The notes beneath the pieces were generated by a model. The model was given only the letters and a program-made list of their open reading frames with translations, was not told where the DNA came from and ran no database searches. Made by a program: the position numbers and the translations under genes. A stretch of DNA of 64,000 nt. Origin: Nitrobacter sp051535215. GTDB lineage: Bacteria; Pseudomonadota; Alphaproteobacteria; Rhizobiales; Xanthobacteraceae. The first letter of the stretch is position 1, and each line of letters starts with the position of its first letter. Shown one piece after another: positions 34,983 to 44,094 of this stretch. The stretch is from positions 310,001-374,000 of the forward strand of contig NZ_JBPPLY010000002.1 in assembly GCF_051535215.1 (NCBI RefSeq). Direction: 5' to 3'.

Positions 34983-36794
34983 ATGACCATCAATCTCAAC
35001 GTTCCCGACATTCACGAGCTGAAGCCGCGGATCACCGTATTCGGAGTCGGCGGCGCTGGCGGCAACGCGGTCAACAATATGATCACCGCCGGATTGCAGG
35101 GTGTCGATTTCGTGGTTGCCAATACCGATGCGCAGGCGCTGACAATGTCCAAGGCGCAGCGCATCATCCAGATGGGCACGCAGGTCACCCAGGGTCTCGG
35201 CGCCGGCTCGCAGCCGGATGTCGGCGCGGCGGCGGCGCAGGAGGTCATCGACGAGATCCGTGATCATCTCTCGGGCGCGAACATGGTGTTCGTCACCGCC
35301 GGAATGGGCGGCGGCACCGGGACGGGAGCCGCTCCGGTGATCGCCAAGGCCGCGCGCGAGATGGGGATCCTGACCGTCGGCGTCGTCACCAAGCCGTTCC
35401 ACTTCGAAGGCCAGCGCCGCATGCGTACCGCCGATTCAGGAATCGGCGAGCTGCACAAGGTGGTCGATACGCTGCTGATTATCCCGAACCAGAATCTGTT
35501 CCGGGTCGCCAACGAAAAGACCACTTTCGCCGATGCCTTCGCGATGGCCGATCAGGTGCTCTATTCGGGCGTCGCCTGCATCACCGACCTGATGGTGAAG
35601 GAAGGGCTGATCAATCTCGACTTCGCCGACGTCCGCGCGGTGATGCGCGAGATGGGCAAGGCGATGATGGGCACCGGCGAGGCCTCGGGCGAGAAGCGCG
35701 CGCTCACCGCCGCCGAAGCCGCGATCGCCAACCCGCTGATCGACGACTCATCGATGAAGGGCGCGCGCGGCCTTCTGATCTCGATCACCGGCGGCAAGGA
35801 CCTGACGCTGTTCGAGGTCGACGAGGCCGCCACCCGCATCCGCGAGGAGGTCGATCAGGACGCGAACATCATCGTCGGCGCGACCTTCGACGAGAGCCTC
35901 GACGGCATCATCCGCGTGTCGGTGGTGGCGACCGGCATCGACCAGAGCACGATCGCGCGCACCGCAGCCGCCACCCCGGCCACGAAACCGATTTCGCCCA
36001 CTCCGCCAACGACCACCACGAACGACACCCGTATCTCCGATCTGAGCGCGAAGCTGCGCGAGGACCAGAAGCGCCAGGCCGCTCTGGCTGCTGCTCAGAC
36101 GCAGAAGGCCGCCGAGCAGCCGCGCCCGATCGTTCAGGTTGCAGCGGCGCAGCCCGCAGCCCCCGCTCCCACCGTCGAGCGTGCGGCGCTGGAGGCCATT
36201 GCCGCCGCCGTCGCCGAGCCGCTGCCGCCGGCCGCTCCGACGGCGATGCAGCCGGCGTCCTACGGCGACGTCACCGTCCGGCCGATCGCGCAAAAGCCGA
36301 CGCTGTTTCCGGATCACGATCCCGCGCCGCGTGAGAACCACGAGCCCCCGCCGCCGGAGAATTTCATCCCGCAGCCGGCCGAGCGCGCGCCGGTACGCGC
36401 ACCGCGGATGCCGAGGATCGAGGAACTGCCGATGCCCGCGCAAAACGAGATTCGTCAGGCGAGGGGCGAGACCGAGGGGGATCATCCGCAGAAAAGCCGG
36501 CTGTCGCTGTTGCAGCGCCTCGCCAATGTCAGCCTCGGTCGCCGCGACCAGGACGAGCCGCCGATCGCGGCGCGGTCCTCCGGGCCGGCCATGGCGCCGA
36601 TGCCGCCCTTGCCGGAGCGCCGGCCGCAGCGCAGCGTAGCCGAGCAGATGGCTCACGAGCCGGTTTCGGAATATGCAAGACGTCCGGCGCCCCAGGGGCT
36701 CGACTCGCACGGCCGCCCGGCGCCTGTCGCACCGGCGCCGCAAGGGGACGACCACCTGGATATCCCCGCTTTTCTGCGGCGGCAGGCCAACTGA
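34983..36794 (+). CDS. ftsZ: Cell division GTPase FtsZ (long-linker type)
   Basis: 603 aa tubulin homologue forming the Z ring. The GTPase core holds ITVFGVGGAGGNAVNN at 17-32 and the tubulin signature GGGTGTG at 109-115 and ends near residue 320. A Pro/Ala-rich, probably disordered linker of about 270 residues follows, and then the conserved C-terminal peptide LDIPAFLRRQAN that binds FtsA. The long linker is normal for Rhizobiales FtsZ1. A 90-bp gap separates it from ftsA. Confidence 0.97.
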   Translation: MTINLNVPDIHELKPRITVFGVGGAGGNAVNNMITAGLQGVDFVVANTDAQALTMSKAQRIIQMGTQVTQGLGAGSQPDVGAAAAQEVIDEIRDHLSGANMVFVTAGMGGGTGTGAAPVIAKAAREMGILTVGVVTKPFHFEGQRRMRTADSGIGELHKVVDTLLIIPNQNLFRVANEKTTFADAFAMADQVLYSGVACITDLMVKEGLINLDFADVRAVMREMGKAMMGTGEASGEKRALTAAEAAIANPLIDDSSMKGARGLLISITGGKDLTLFEVDEAATRIREEVDQDANIIVGATFDESLDGIIRVSVVATGIDQSTIARTAAATPATKPISPTPPTTTTNDTRISDLSAKLREDQKRQAALAAAQTQKAAEQPRPIVQVAAAQPAAPAPTVERAALEAIAAAVAEPLPPAAPTAMQPASYGDVTVRPIAQKPTLFPDHDPAPRENHEPPPPENFIPQPAERAPVRAPRMPRIEELPMPAQNEIRQARGETEGDHPQKSRLSLLQRLANVSLGRRDQDEPPIAARSSGPAMAPMPPLPERRPQRSVAEQMAHEPVSEYARRPAPQGLDSHGRPAPVAPAPQGDDHLDIPAFLRRQAN

Positions 36795-36817
36795 GCACTT
36801 GTAACAAATCGAACTCA

Positions 36818-36852
36818 GGGGCTTCGGCCACCCCGTGCCGGGCCCCTTGTTC
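36818..36852 (+). terminator. Possible terminator after ftsZ
   Basis: Stem GGGGC-TT-CGG / CCG-G-GCCCC (36818-36827 with 36838-36846) with a small internal mismatch and 10-nt loop, followed by TTGTTCTTGCTT. Located 23 bp after the ftsZ stop. The imperfect stem and broken T-run make it a moderate candidate. Confidence 0.4.
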
Positions 36853-37133
36853 TTGCTTAATCGGATATTTCAGCCTTTCTCGACAAGCGATTAAAATTTA
36901 ACAGAAAATTCTCAATCTCATGTTTCGCTTTAAGATCGTGCCGGCGATAACAAATTTGGTCAACCGGCGGCGTGATTGCGGCGGAGATGGGGTAACAATT
37001 GGTAAAGAAGCGTGAATTGGCGCTCTTTGGGGCAACCGGTATGTTTTAGCGGTGACTTTGGGGATCACGAATCGATTCGCTGCCTTCCAGGCACGAGTTC
37101 GGCATTCGCGAATGAGTCACTTGGGCACGGGTA
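36853..37133. other. AT-rich upstream region of lpxC
   Basis: About 280 bp, more AT-rich than its surroundings (for example ATTAAAATTTAACAGAAAAT near 36890), with no gene. It probably holds the lpxC promoter. A CtrA-like motif on the minus strand lies at 36991-37007. Confidence 0.5.
36991..37007 (-). promoter_or_regulatory. Possible CtrA-binding site upstream of lpxC
   Basis: Read on the minus strand this is CTTTACCAATTGTTACC, that is TTTA-N7-TTAC, resembling the CtrA consensus TTAA-N7-TTAAC and very similar to the site at 32304-32319 (both share TTTACC-N5-TT). It lies about 130 bp before the lpxC start. Weak evidence alone. Confidence 0.25.
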
Positions 37134-38090
37134 ATGAAATTCAACCGTCAGACGACGCTTCGTTCGCGAGCCACCGTGACGGGTGTCGGCGTTCATTCCG
37201 GGTCAGCGGTCAGTCTGACCCTTGGACCTGCGGCCATTGACGCAGGTTTTATTTTTGTCCGGAGCGGCACCGACGGAGACGACCGGCGCGTTCGCGCCGT
37301 CGCAAAATCCGTCACCTCGACCGAACTGGCCACGGTACTGGGGGACCAGCAGGGTCCGCTGGTGTCCACCGCCGAACACGTTCTTGCTGCGCTGCGGGGC
37401 CTCGGGGTCGACAACGCCACCATCGAAATCGACGGCCCCGAAGTGCCGATCATGGACGGCAGTTCGGCCGCGTTCGTCGCTGCGATCGATCAGGCGGGCA
37501 TTGTCGAGCAGTCCGCGGCGCGTCGGTTCATTCAGGTCTTGAAGCCGGTGCGGGTGAAGAGGGACGACGCCTACGGCGAACTGCATCCCCACGCGCGCGG
37601 TTTTCGCATCGAGGTCGAGATCGATTTCGCCAATCCGGTGATCGGTCATCAGGATTATGCGCTCGACCTCAATCCCGAAAGCTTTCGCCGCGAAATCAGC
37701 CGCGCCCGTACGTTCGGCTGCATGAACGATGTCGAAAAACTGCGGAGCGCGGGCTTTGCGCGCGGCGCGTCCTTCGAAAACTCCATGGTGTTCGACGACG
37801 AGCGCCTGCTGAATGCCGAAGGCCTGCGCTATGCCGACGAGTGCGCGCGGCATAAGGTTCTCGATGTGATCGGCGATCTTGCGCTCGCGGGGCTGCCGCT
37901 GATCGGTGGCTATCGCTCGGTGCGCGGCGGTCACAAGCTCAACCATGCGGTGCTCACGGCCATGATGGCCGATCGGACCGCATGGCGGGTGGTCGAGGGC
38001 CAGCCAGCCTCGCGTCAGCGCAGTCAGAGCGAAGCAGTCGGCGGAATGGTAGGCGGCATGGCTGCGGCCTATGGTCCCAACGTGTCCTGA
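37134..38090 (+). CDS. lpxC: UDP-3-O-acyl-N-acetylglucosamine deacetylase
   Basis: 318 aa zinc deacetylase, the committed step of lipid A synthesis. Conserved blocks: QTTLRSRATVTGVGVHSG at the N-terminus, VSTAEHVLAALRGLGVDNA (first zinc His), EVPIMDGSSAAFV, FENSMVFDDE and HKVLDVIGDLALAG (second His and Asp of the zinc site). A normal Ala/Gly-rich C-terminus follows. Start ATG 37134; an upstream ATG near 37052 is in another frame. Confidence 0.96.
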   Translation: MKFNRQTTLRSRATVTGVGVHSGSAVSLTLGPAAIDAGFIFVRSGTDGDDRRVRAVAKSVTSTELATVLGDQQGPLVSTAEHVLAALRGLGVDNATIEIDGPEVPIMDGSSAAFVAAIDQAGIVEQSAARRFIQVLKPVRVKRDDAYGELHPHARGFRIEVEIDFANPVIGHQDYALDLNPESFRREISRARTFGCMNDVEKLRSAGFARGASFENSMVFDDERLLNAEGLRYADECARHKVLDVIGDLALAGLPLIGGYRSVRGGHKLNHAVLTAMMADRTAWRVVEGQPASRQRSQSEAVGGMVGGMAAAYGPNVS

Positions 38091-38487
38091 TCGGCAGGAC
38101 ACAACAGTTCTACCCTGTCCATGCATCTCGGTTCTGTTCTGTCGCTCTGCAAATTGCCTGAGGCGTCATCTGGCAAGCTGGAGCGTTCTGCGGCCCGGCG
38201 TTTCGCCTTAATCCGGGCGAATTAGCTGCGTACCCGATTTGGTTAGAGTAGATTGCCTTTTGGCGGAATCAGCAGCCGTCAGCCCGGCTTTGTGCTGAGC
38301 ATCCATGTCTTTGGAATATCTTTGGAGTTTAGGAAGATGTGGATGGCGGGAACGAGCCCGGCCATGACAGAACACAGTGTTCCATCAAAATGCGCTCTGG
38401 AGCATGATCCCGAAAATTGGGAACCGGTTTACCGCCTGTTCCGGGCGGTGCCCGAGTCACCGCATCACAGACGTCAGGTTTTCATCG
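38091..38487. other. Intergenic region with dispersed repeats, lpxC-bamD
   Basis: 397 bp without a gene. It contains a REP-like imperfect palindrome at 38344-38364 and, at about 38389-38436, the sequence GAGCATGATCCCGAAAA followed by GGGAACCGGTTT, a motif repeated widely in rhizobial intergenic DNA. The promoter of bamD should lie here. Confidence 0.5.
38344..38364. repeat. REP-like palindrome upstream of bamD
   Basis: TGGCGGG/CCCGGCCA around the 6-nt loop AACGAG, imperfect by one base. Flanks GGA and TGACA match the copy at 27395-27416 (TGGCCGGG-ACGAAG-CCCGGCCA). Confidence 0.6.
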
Positions 38488-39402
38488 ATGTTGGCTAAGC
38501 GTATGGCGCTCGGACGGATCGCGTTGACGAATCGCACAGTTCGCCTCGACCGGTTGAGCCGGAAACTGCGGCTCGTCGCCGGTCTCGTGGTTTTGGGGAC
38601 GACCCTGAGCGGTTGCGGGACGGGCGCGCTGTGGGACAAGTTCCTGGCGAAGGACGAGCAGACCTTCAGCGATGAACCGGCGGACAAGCTCTATAACGAG
38701 GGCTTGTTCCTGATGAACAACAGCAAGGACCTCAAGGGAGCGACGAAGAAGTTCGACGAGGTCGACCGCGAGCACCCGTACTCGGAATGGGCGCGGAAGT
38801 CGCTGCTGATGTCGGCCTACGCCTCTTATCAGGCCGGCGATTACGACACCTGCATCGGCTCCGCTTCGCGCTACGTCACCCTGCATCCCGGCAGTCCTGA
38901 CGCAGCCTATGCGCAATATCTGATCGCCGCATCCAACTACGATCAGATTCCGGATATCTCGCGCGATCAGGCCCGGACCGAAAAAGCGATGAATTCGCTT
39001 GAGGAAGTGATCCGCAAATATCCGACGTCCGAATACGCCGGCGAAGCCAAGAAGAAGCTCGAGGGTGCGCGCGACCAACTCGCCGGCAAGGAAATGGCGA
39101 TCGGCCGCTACTACATGGAGCGGCGCGATTACACCGGCGCCATCAACCGCTTCAAGACCGTGGTGACCCGCTACCAGACCACGCGGCACGTCGAGGAGGC
39201 GCTGGCGCGGCTGACCGAAGCCTATATGGCGATCGGCATCGTCGGCGAGGCGCAGACCGCCGCCGCCGTGCTCGGCCACAACTTTCCGGATAGCCGCTGG
39301 TACAAGGACGCCTACAATCTCGTGAAGTCCGGCGGGGCCGAGCCGAGCGAGAATCGGGGCTCGTGGATCAGCAAGGCGTTCAAGAAGATGGGGCTCGGCT
39401 AG
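38488..39402 (+). CDS. bamD: Outer membrane assembly lipoprotein BamD
   Basis: 304 aa TPR-rich component of the BAM complex. A lipobox TLSGC places the lipidated cysteine at residue 43 after the hydrophobic LRLVAGLVVLGTTL. Tandem TPR-like repeats follow (ADKLYNEGLFLMNN, YASYQAGDYDTCI, IGRYYMERRDYTGAI). The ATG at 38488 leaves an unusually long pre-signal stretch. A TTG at 38554 would give a 21-residue signal peptide of normal size and may be the true start. Between lpxC and recN as in related genomes. Confidence 0.93.
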   Translation: MLAKRMALGRIALTNRTVRLDRLSRKLRLVAGLVVLGTTLSGCGTGALWDKFLAKDEQTFSDEPADKLYNEGLFLMNNSKDLKGATKKFDEVDREHPYSEWARKSLLMSAYASYQAGDYDTCIGSASRYVTLHPGSPDAAYAQYLIAASNYDQIPDISRDQARTEKAMNSLEEVIRKYPTSEYAGEAKKKLEGARDQLAGKEMAIGRYYMERRDYTGAINRFKTVVTRYQTTRHVEEALARLTEAYMAIGIVGEAQTAAAVLGHNFPDSRWYKDAYNLVKSGGAEPSENRGSWISKAFKKMGLG

Positions 39403-39583
39403 CGGAGTGGTTCAGAAGTTTGCATCAAAGGTTGCTGCAAGGGCATGCGAACTTCGCAATCGTGACGGATCGAATCGATCCAAGATCATCGCGATCTAGT
39501 GTCCTGATCAGAACTTCGCTAGACTCTCCGTTACGCGTCTCTGCAAGCCCGTCAGCGACACCCATGGCAGGAACCAGCCTCAG

Positions 39584-41269
39584 ATGCTTGCGCGTCTTTC
39601 GATCCGCGACATCGTCCTGATCGAGCGGCTCGATATCGAGTTCGCCTCCGGCCTTGCGGTGTTGACCGGCGAAACCGGCGCGGGAAAATCCATTCTGCTC
39701 GATGCCTTCGCGCTGGCGCTCGGCGGTCGCGGCGACGCCGGGCTGGTCCGCCACGGCGCCGAGCAGGGACAGGTGACCGCCACCTTCGAGATTCCGAAAA
39801 GCCATCCGGCGGCCGCGATTCTCGCCGCCAACGGCATCGACGGCGCAGTGTCCGACGATTCGGGCGAGATGATCCTGCGCCGGGTCCAACTCGCCGACGG
39901 CCGCACCCGCGCTTTCATCAACGATCAGGCGATCAGCGTGCAGACCCTGAAAGCGGTGGGTGCGGCGCTGGTGGAGATTCACGGCCAGCACGACGAGCGG
40001 GCGCTGGTCGATGCCTCCTCTCATCGGCGGCTGCTCGATGCGTTTGCCGGGCTGGAGACCGATGTTGCCGCGCTGGAGGCGCTGTGGGAAGCCCGCCGCG
40101 CCGCCCGCACCGCGCTCGACGATCACCGCGCCGGCGTGGAACGCGCAGCGCGTGAGGCCGACTATCTGCGTCATGCGTCCGATGAGCTAAGGCAACTCGC
40201 GCCGCAGGATGGCGAGGAAACCGCGCTGGCCGAGCGCCGCGCCGCCATGATGGCCGGTGAAAAGATCGCGGCCGACTTGCGCGAGGCGCAGGACGCCGTC
40301 AGCGGCAATCGTTCGCCGGTAAGCGTGCTGGCGGCGGCGGTGCGGCGGCTGGAACGCCGGGCCGCCAGTTCGCCGAGCCTGGTCGAACCAGCGGTCAGGT
40401 CCATCGACGCGGCGATCAACGAGCTGGAGGAGGCTGACCAGCATCTCGCCGCGGCGCTCGCTGCCGCCGATTTCGACCCGGCCGAACTGGAGCGCATCGA
40501 GGAACGGCTGTTCGCGTTGCGCGCGGCGTCGCGCAAATATGCGACGCCGGTGGATGGGCTCGCGGCGCTTGCCGCGAAGTTCGTGAACGACGTCGCGCTG
40601 ATCGACGCTGGCGCGGAGCGGCTGGTGGTGCTTGAGAAGCAGGTTGCTGAGGCCGACAAGCGCTATGCGGCTGCCGCCGCGAAGTTGTCCGCCGCGCGCA
40701 TCAAGGCCGCGGAAAAACTCGACAAGGCGGTCAACGCCGAACTTGCGCCGCTGAAGCTCGAACGCGCGACGTTCTCCACCCAGATCGAGTCGGATCCGGC
40801 ATCAGTGGGACCGCAAGGCTTCGATCGCGTCGAGTTCTGGGTGCAGACCAATCCCGGTACCCGGCCGGGGCCGCTGATGAAGGTCGCCTCCGGCGGCGAA
40901 CTGTCGCGCTTCCTGCTGGCGCTTAAAGTGGTGCTGTCCGACAAGGGCTCGGCGCCGACGCTGGTATTCGACGAGATCGATACCGGGGTCGGCGGCGCGG
41001 TGGCGGACGCCATCGGCGCGCGGCTGGCGCGCTTGGCCTGCAAGGTGCAGGTGATGGCGGTGACGCACGCGCCTCAGGTCGCGGTGCGCGCCGACCAGCA
41101 TCTGCTCATCTCGAAGGATGCGCTCGATCGCGGCAAACGCGTCGCCACCCGCGTCGCGACGCTGGCGGAGGATCACCGTCGCGAGGAGATCGCGCGGATG
41201 CTCGCCGGCGCGGAGATCACGGCGGAAGCCCGCGCGGCTGCGGAACGGCTGCTCAAGGCTGCGGGATAG
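39584..41269 (+). CDS. recN: DNA repair protein RecN
   Basis: 561 aa SMC-like ATPase acting in double-strand break repair. Walker A GETGAGKS at 29-36 after MLARLSIRDIVLIERLDIEF, a central coiled-coil region rich in Ala/Glu/Arg (about 170-370), then signature SGGELSRFLLALKVVL and Walker B TLVFDEIDTGVGG near the C-terminus. Full length. A 181-bp gap with several GATC-containing palindromes precedes it. Confidence 0.96.
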   Translation: MLARLSIRDIVLIERLDIEFASGLAVLTGETGAGKSILLDAFALALGGRGDAGLVRHGAEQGQVTATFEIPKSHPAAAILAANGIDGAVSDDSGEMILRRVQLADGRTRAFINDQAISVQTLKAVGAALVEIHGQHDERALVDASSHRRLLDAFAGLETDVAALEALWEARRAARTALDDHRAGVERAAREADYLRHASDELRQLAPQDGEETALAERRAAMMAGEKIAADLREAQDAVSGNRSPVSVLAAAVRRLERRAASSPSLVEPAVRSIDAAINELEEADQHLAAALAAADFDPAELERIEERLFALRAASRKYATPVDGLAALAAKFVNDVALIDAGAERLVVLEKQVAEADKRYAAAAAKLSAARIKAAEKLDKAVNAELAPLKLERATFSTQIESDPASVGPQGFDRVEFWVQTNPGTRPGPLMKVASGGELSRFLLALKVVLSDKGSAPTLVFDEIDTGVGGAVADAIGARLARLACKVQVMAVTHAPQVAVRADQHLLISKDALDRGKRVATRVATLAEDHRREEIARMLAGAEITAEARAAAERLLKAAG

Positions 41270-41389
41270 GATGTCATTCCCGGACACGCTAGCGACGAAA
41301 ATCCGACCGCAATGGCCTTCATCGGCGCGTAACCCATGGTTGGGTTTTGATCCCTCGCGTGACCATTTCCGCCGCCATTAGTTATTCCG

Positions 41390-41778
41390 TCATTCCGGGG
41401 CGCGTCGCAGACGCGAACCCGGAATCCGGCCATAACATCAACGAGCAATTTCAGAATAAAGGTCTCTCCAGTCGGGATTGTCCTTCTCAATCAATCCGAT
41501 CTTCCAAGCGCGTCGCCATTTCTTAATTTCCTTTTCGCGTTCGATCGCGGTGACGGGATCATCGTATGTCTCGAACCAGACCAGTCGGCGGATATCGTAG
41601 CGCGAGGTGAATCCGGGAAGCAGTTTCTCTCTGTGCTGACAGGTTCGACGGACCAGGTCCTTCGTAATCCCAAGGTAGAGCGTTCCCTGTTTGCGGCTCG
41701 CCAGAAGATAAACGTAGAACATCCGTCGCCCTTGACTGGATTCCGGGCTCGCTCGCTTCCGCTCGCGCCCCGGAATGA
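41390..41778. mobile_element. 389-bp unit with perfect 15-bp terminal inverted repeats carrying a GIY-YIG gene
   Basis: TCATTCCGGGGCGCG at 41390-41404 and its exact reverse complement at 41764-41778 bound the unit. Each end is itself a REP-like hairpin: left ATTCCGGG/CCCGGAAT (41392-41399 with 41418-41425) enclosing CGCGTC/GACGCG; right ATTCCGGG/CCCGGAAT (41740-41747 with 41769-41776). The only gene inside is a minus-strand GIY-YIG nuclease. No clear target-site duplication was found. It sits between the two housekeeping genes recN and ligA. Mobility is inferred from the layout. Confidence 0.5.
41438..41722 (-). CDS. GIY-YIG nuclease family protein
   Basis: 94 aa single-domain GIY-YIG protein. 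The two signature strands are FYVYLLASRKQGTLYLGIT at the N-terminus (YVY and YLG correspond to GIY and YIG), followed by the DLVRRTCQHR helix with the catalytic Arg, LVWFETYDDPVTAIEREKEIKKW containing the metal-binding Glu, and a basic tail. Such solo domains are common in alphaproteobacteria and of unknown role. It lies between two REP-like palindromes that form inverted termini (41390-41404 and 41764-41778). Confidence 0.92.
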   Translation of the reverse strand: MFYVYLLASRKQGTLYLGITKDLVRRTCQHREKLLPGFTSRYDIRRLVWFETYDDPVTAIEREKEIKKWRRAWKIGLIEKDNPDWRDLYSEIAR

Positions 41779-41811
41779 CTAAGACTAGTCCGCAAGAGTT
41801 CGGATGCCCAG

Positions 41812-43962
41812 ATGCCGTCAGAACCCAAGGACGCTCCCGCCATCGCCTCTCTCACCCGCGCGAAGGCGAAGGTCGAGCACAAGCGGCTTGCGCTGGAGAT
41901 CGAGGCGCATGATGCGCGCTACTACCAGAAGGACGCGCCGACGATTTCCGACGCCGCTTACGACGTGCTGCGGCAGCGGCTCGAAGCGATCGAGGCGCGC
42001 TTTCCTGAACTCGTTACCGCGAGTTCGCCGACACAGACCATCGGCGCCGCGCCCGCGCGCGGTTTTGCGAAAGTGCGGCACGCGGTGCCGATGCTGTCGC
42101 TCGGCAACGCCTTCAGCGACGAGGACGTGACGGAGTTCGTCGAACGCATCCGCCGTTTCCTGAAACTCGGCGCGGACGATATGCCCGCCATCGTCGCGGA
42201 GCCGAAAATCGACGGCCTGTCGCTGTCCCTGCGCTACGAACACGGCGAGCTCGTGCGCGCGGCGACCCGCGGCGACGGTTTTACCGGCGAGGACGTCACC
42301 GCCAACGTCCGCACCATCAAGGATGTGCCGCACAGACTGAAGGGCCGCGACATTCCCGCCGCCTGCGAGCTGCGCGGCGAAGTCTACATGCTGAAAAAGG
42401 ATTTTCTCGCGCTCAACAGGAAGCAGGAGGAAGCCGGTGACACCGTGTTCGCCAATCCGCGCAACTCGGCCGCCGGCTCGCTACGACAGAAGGATGTCGC
42501 GATCACCGCCTCGCGTCCGCTGAAGTTTTTCGCTTATGCCTGGGGCGAGATGACGGATCGTCCTGCCGATACCCAGCACGGCATGCTGGGGTGGCTGGAA
42601 AAGGCGGGCTTCGTCGTCAATCCGCTGATTGAATTGTGCCACAGCGTCGACGAGGTGCTGGCATTTTATCGCAAGATCGGCGAGCAGCGCGCCACGCTTG
42701 GCTACGACATCGACGGCGTGGTCTACAAGGTCGACCGGCTCGACTGGCAGGAACGCCTCGGCTTCGTGTCGCGAAGCCCGCGCTGGGCGATCGCGCACAA
42801 GTTCGCCGCCGAGCAGGCGACCACGATTCTCAAGGGCATCGACATCCAGGTCGGCCGTACCGGCGCGATGACGCCGGTGGCGCGGCTCGAGCCGGTCGCC
42901 GTCGGCGGCGTCGTGGTGCAGAACGCGACGCTGCACAACGAGGACTACATCAAAGGCATCGGCAATGACGGGCAACCGATCCGCGACGGTGTTGATCTGC
43001 GCATCGGCGACACCGTGGTGGTGCAACGCGCCGGGGACGTGATCCCGCAGGTGGTCAGCGTCGCCATCGACAAGCGGCCGGCGAACGCACAGCCTTACGT
43101 GTTTCCTCACAAGTGTCCGATCTGCGGCAGCCACGCCGTGCGCGAGGAGGGCGAGGCGGTGCGCCGCTGCACCGGTGCGCTGATCTGCCCGGCGCAGGCG
43201 GTGGAGCGGCTCAAGCATTTCGTCTCGCGTCTCGCTTTCGACATCGACGGCCTCGGTGAAAAGCAGATCCAGGAGTTCTATGACGACGGCCTCATCATGC
43301 ATCCCGTCGACATCTTCACGTTGCAGAAGCGCGACGCGCGCGCGGCAAAAAAACTGCGCGATCGCGAAGGTTATGGCGAGGTCTCGGAGCGCAACCTGTT
43401 CGCCGCGATCGACGCGCGCCGCAGGATCGAACTCAATCGCCTGATCTTCGCTCTCGGCATCCGCCATGTCGGCGAGGGCAACGCCAAGCTGCTGGCACGG
43501 CATTACGGCAGCATCGAAAACTTTCGCAGCGCCATGGCGGAAGCCGCCGCGGCTCAGACGGAAGAAGGCAACGACTCCGAGGCCTATGCCGATCTGAACA
43601 ACATCGGCGGCATCGGCGAGATCGTCGCCGATGCCGTGGTCGAGTTCTTCGCCGAGAAGCGCAACGTCAAGGCGCTCGACGATCTGCTCGAGGAGATCGA
43701 GGTGCTCCCGGTTGCGCAGGCACGCAGCGACTCCGCCGTGGCGGGCAAGACCGTGGTCTTCACCGGTGCGCTTGAAAAATTCACCCGCGACGAGGCCAAA
43801 GCAGCGGCGGAACGCATGGGCGCAAAAGTCTCGGGCTCGGTGTCGAAGAAAACCGACCTCGTCGTCGCCGGTCCCGGCGCCGGTTCGAAGCTGAAGGATG
43901 CGGAGAAGCTCGGCGTGAGGGTGATTTCCGAGGACGAGTGGCTCGATCTGATCGGGGGATGA
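41812..43962 (+). CDS. ligA: NAD-dependent DNA ligase
   Basis: 716 aa LigA, joining nicked DNA in replication and repair. The adenylation lysine is K132 in AEPKIDGLS. OB-fold domain with GRTGAMTPVARLEPV, four-cysteine zinc finger (CPICGS ... CTGALICPAQ), helix-hairpin-helix region (IFALGIRHVGEGNAKLL) and a C-terminal BRCT domain (GKTVVFTGALEKFTRDEAKA to the end). Full length; start ATG 41812. Confidence 0.97.
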   Translation: MPSEPKDAPAIASLTRAKAKVEHKRLALEIEAHDARYYQKDAPTISDAAYDVLRQRLEAIEARFPELVTASSPTQTIGAAPARGFAKVRHAVPMLSLGNAFSDEDVTEFVERIRRFLKLGADDMPAIVAEPKIDGLSLSLRYEHGELVRAATRGDGFTGEDVTANVRTIKDVPHRLKGRDIPAACELRGEVYMLKKDFLALNRKQEEAGDTVFANPRNSAAGSLRQKDVAITASRPLKFFAYAWGEMTDRPADTQHGMLGWLEKAGFVVNPLIELCHSVDEVLAFYRKIGEQRATLGYDIDGVVYKVDRLDWQERLGFVSRSPRWAIAHKFAAEQATTILKGIDIQVGRTGAMTPVARLEPVAVGGVVVQNATLHNEDYIKGIGNDGQPIRDGVDLRIGDTVVVQRAGDVIPQVVSVAIDKRPANAQPYVFPHKCPICGSHAVREEGEAVRRCTGALICPAQAVERLKHFVSRLAFDIDGLGEKQIQEFYDDGLIMHPVDIFTLQKRDARAAKKLRDREGYGEVSERNLFAAIDARRRIELNRLIFALGIRHVGEGNAKLLARHYGSIENFRSAMAEAAAAQTEEGNDSEAYADLNNIGGIGEIVADAVVEFFAEKRNVKALDDLLEEIEVLPVAQARSDSAVAGKTVVFTGALEKFTRDEAKAAAERMGAKVSGSVSKKTDLVVAGPGAGSKLKDAEKLGVRVISEDEWLDLIGG

Positions 43963-43969
43963 GGAACTA

Positions 43970-44023
43970 GCGTTTTCGAGCGAAGTGGAATCCGCTTCGC
44001 GTGAAGATAACGCGTCAAATCAA
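43970..44023 (+). repeat. Dispersed 54-bp repeat, copy 1
   Basis: Begins GCGTTTTCGAGCGAAGTGG and ends AACGCGTCAAATCAA. A 54-bp copy in the opposite orientation lies at 50429-50482 and a shorter diverged one at 57389-57437; by eye about three quarters of positions agree between the first two. It starts 8 bp after the ligA stop. Confidence 0.65.
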
Positions 44024-44094
44024 GAGGCTGGAGTCGCATCGTTTCCGTGGAACGGTGAACAGTCATTCCGGGGTATCCACCGCAGGCGGACGCG

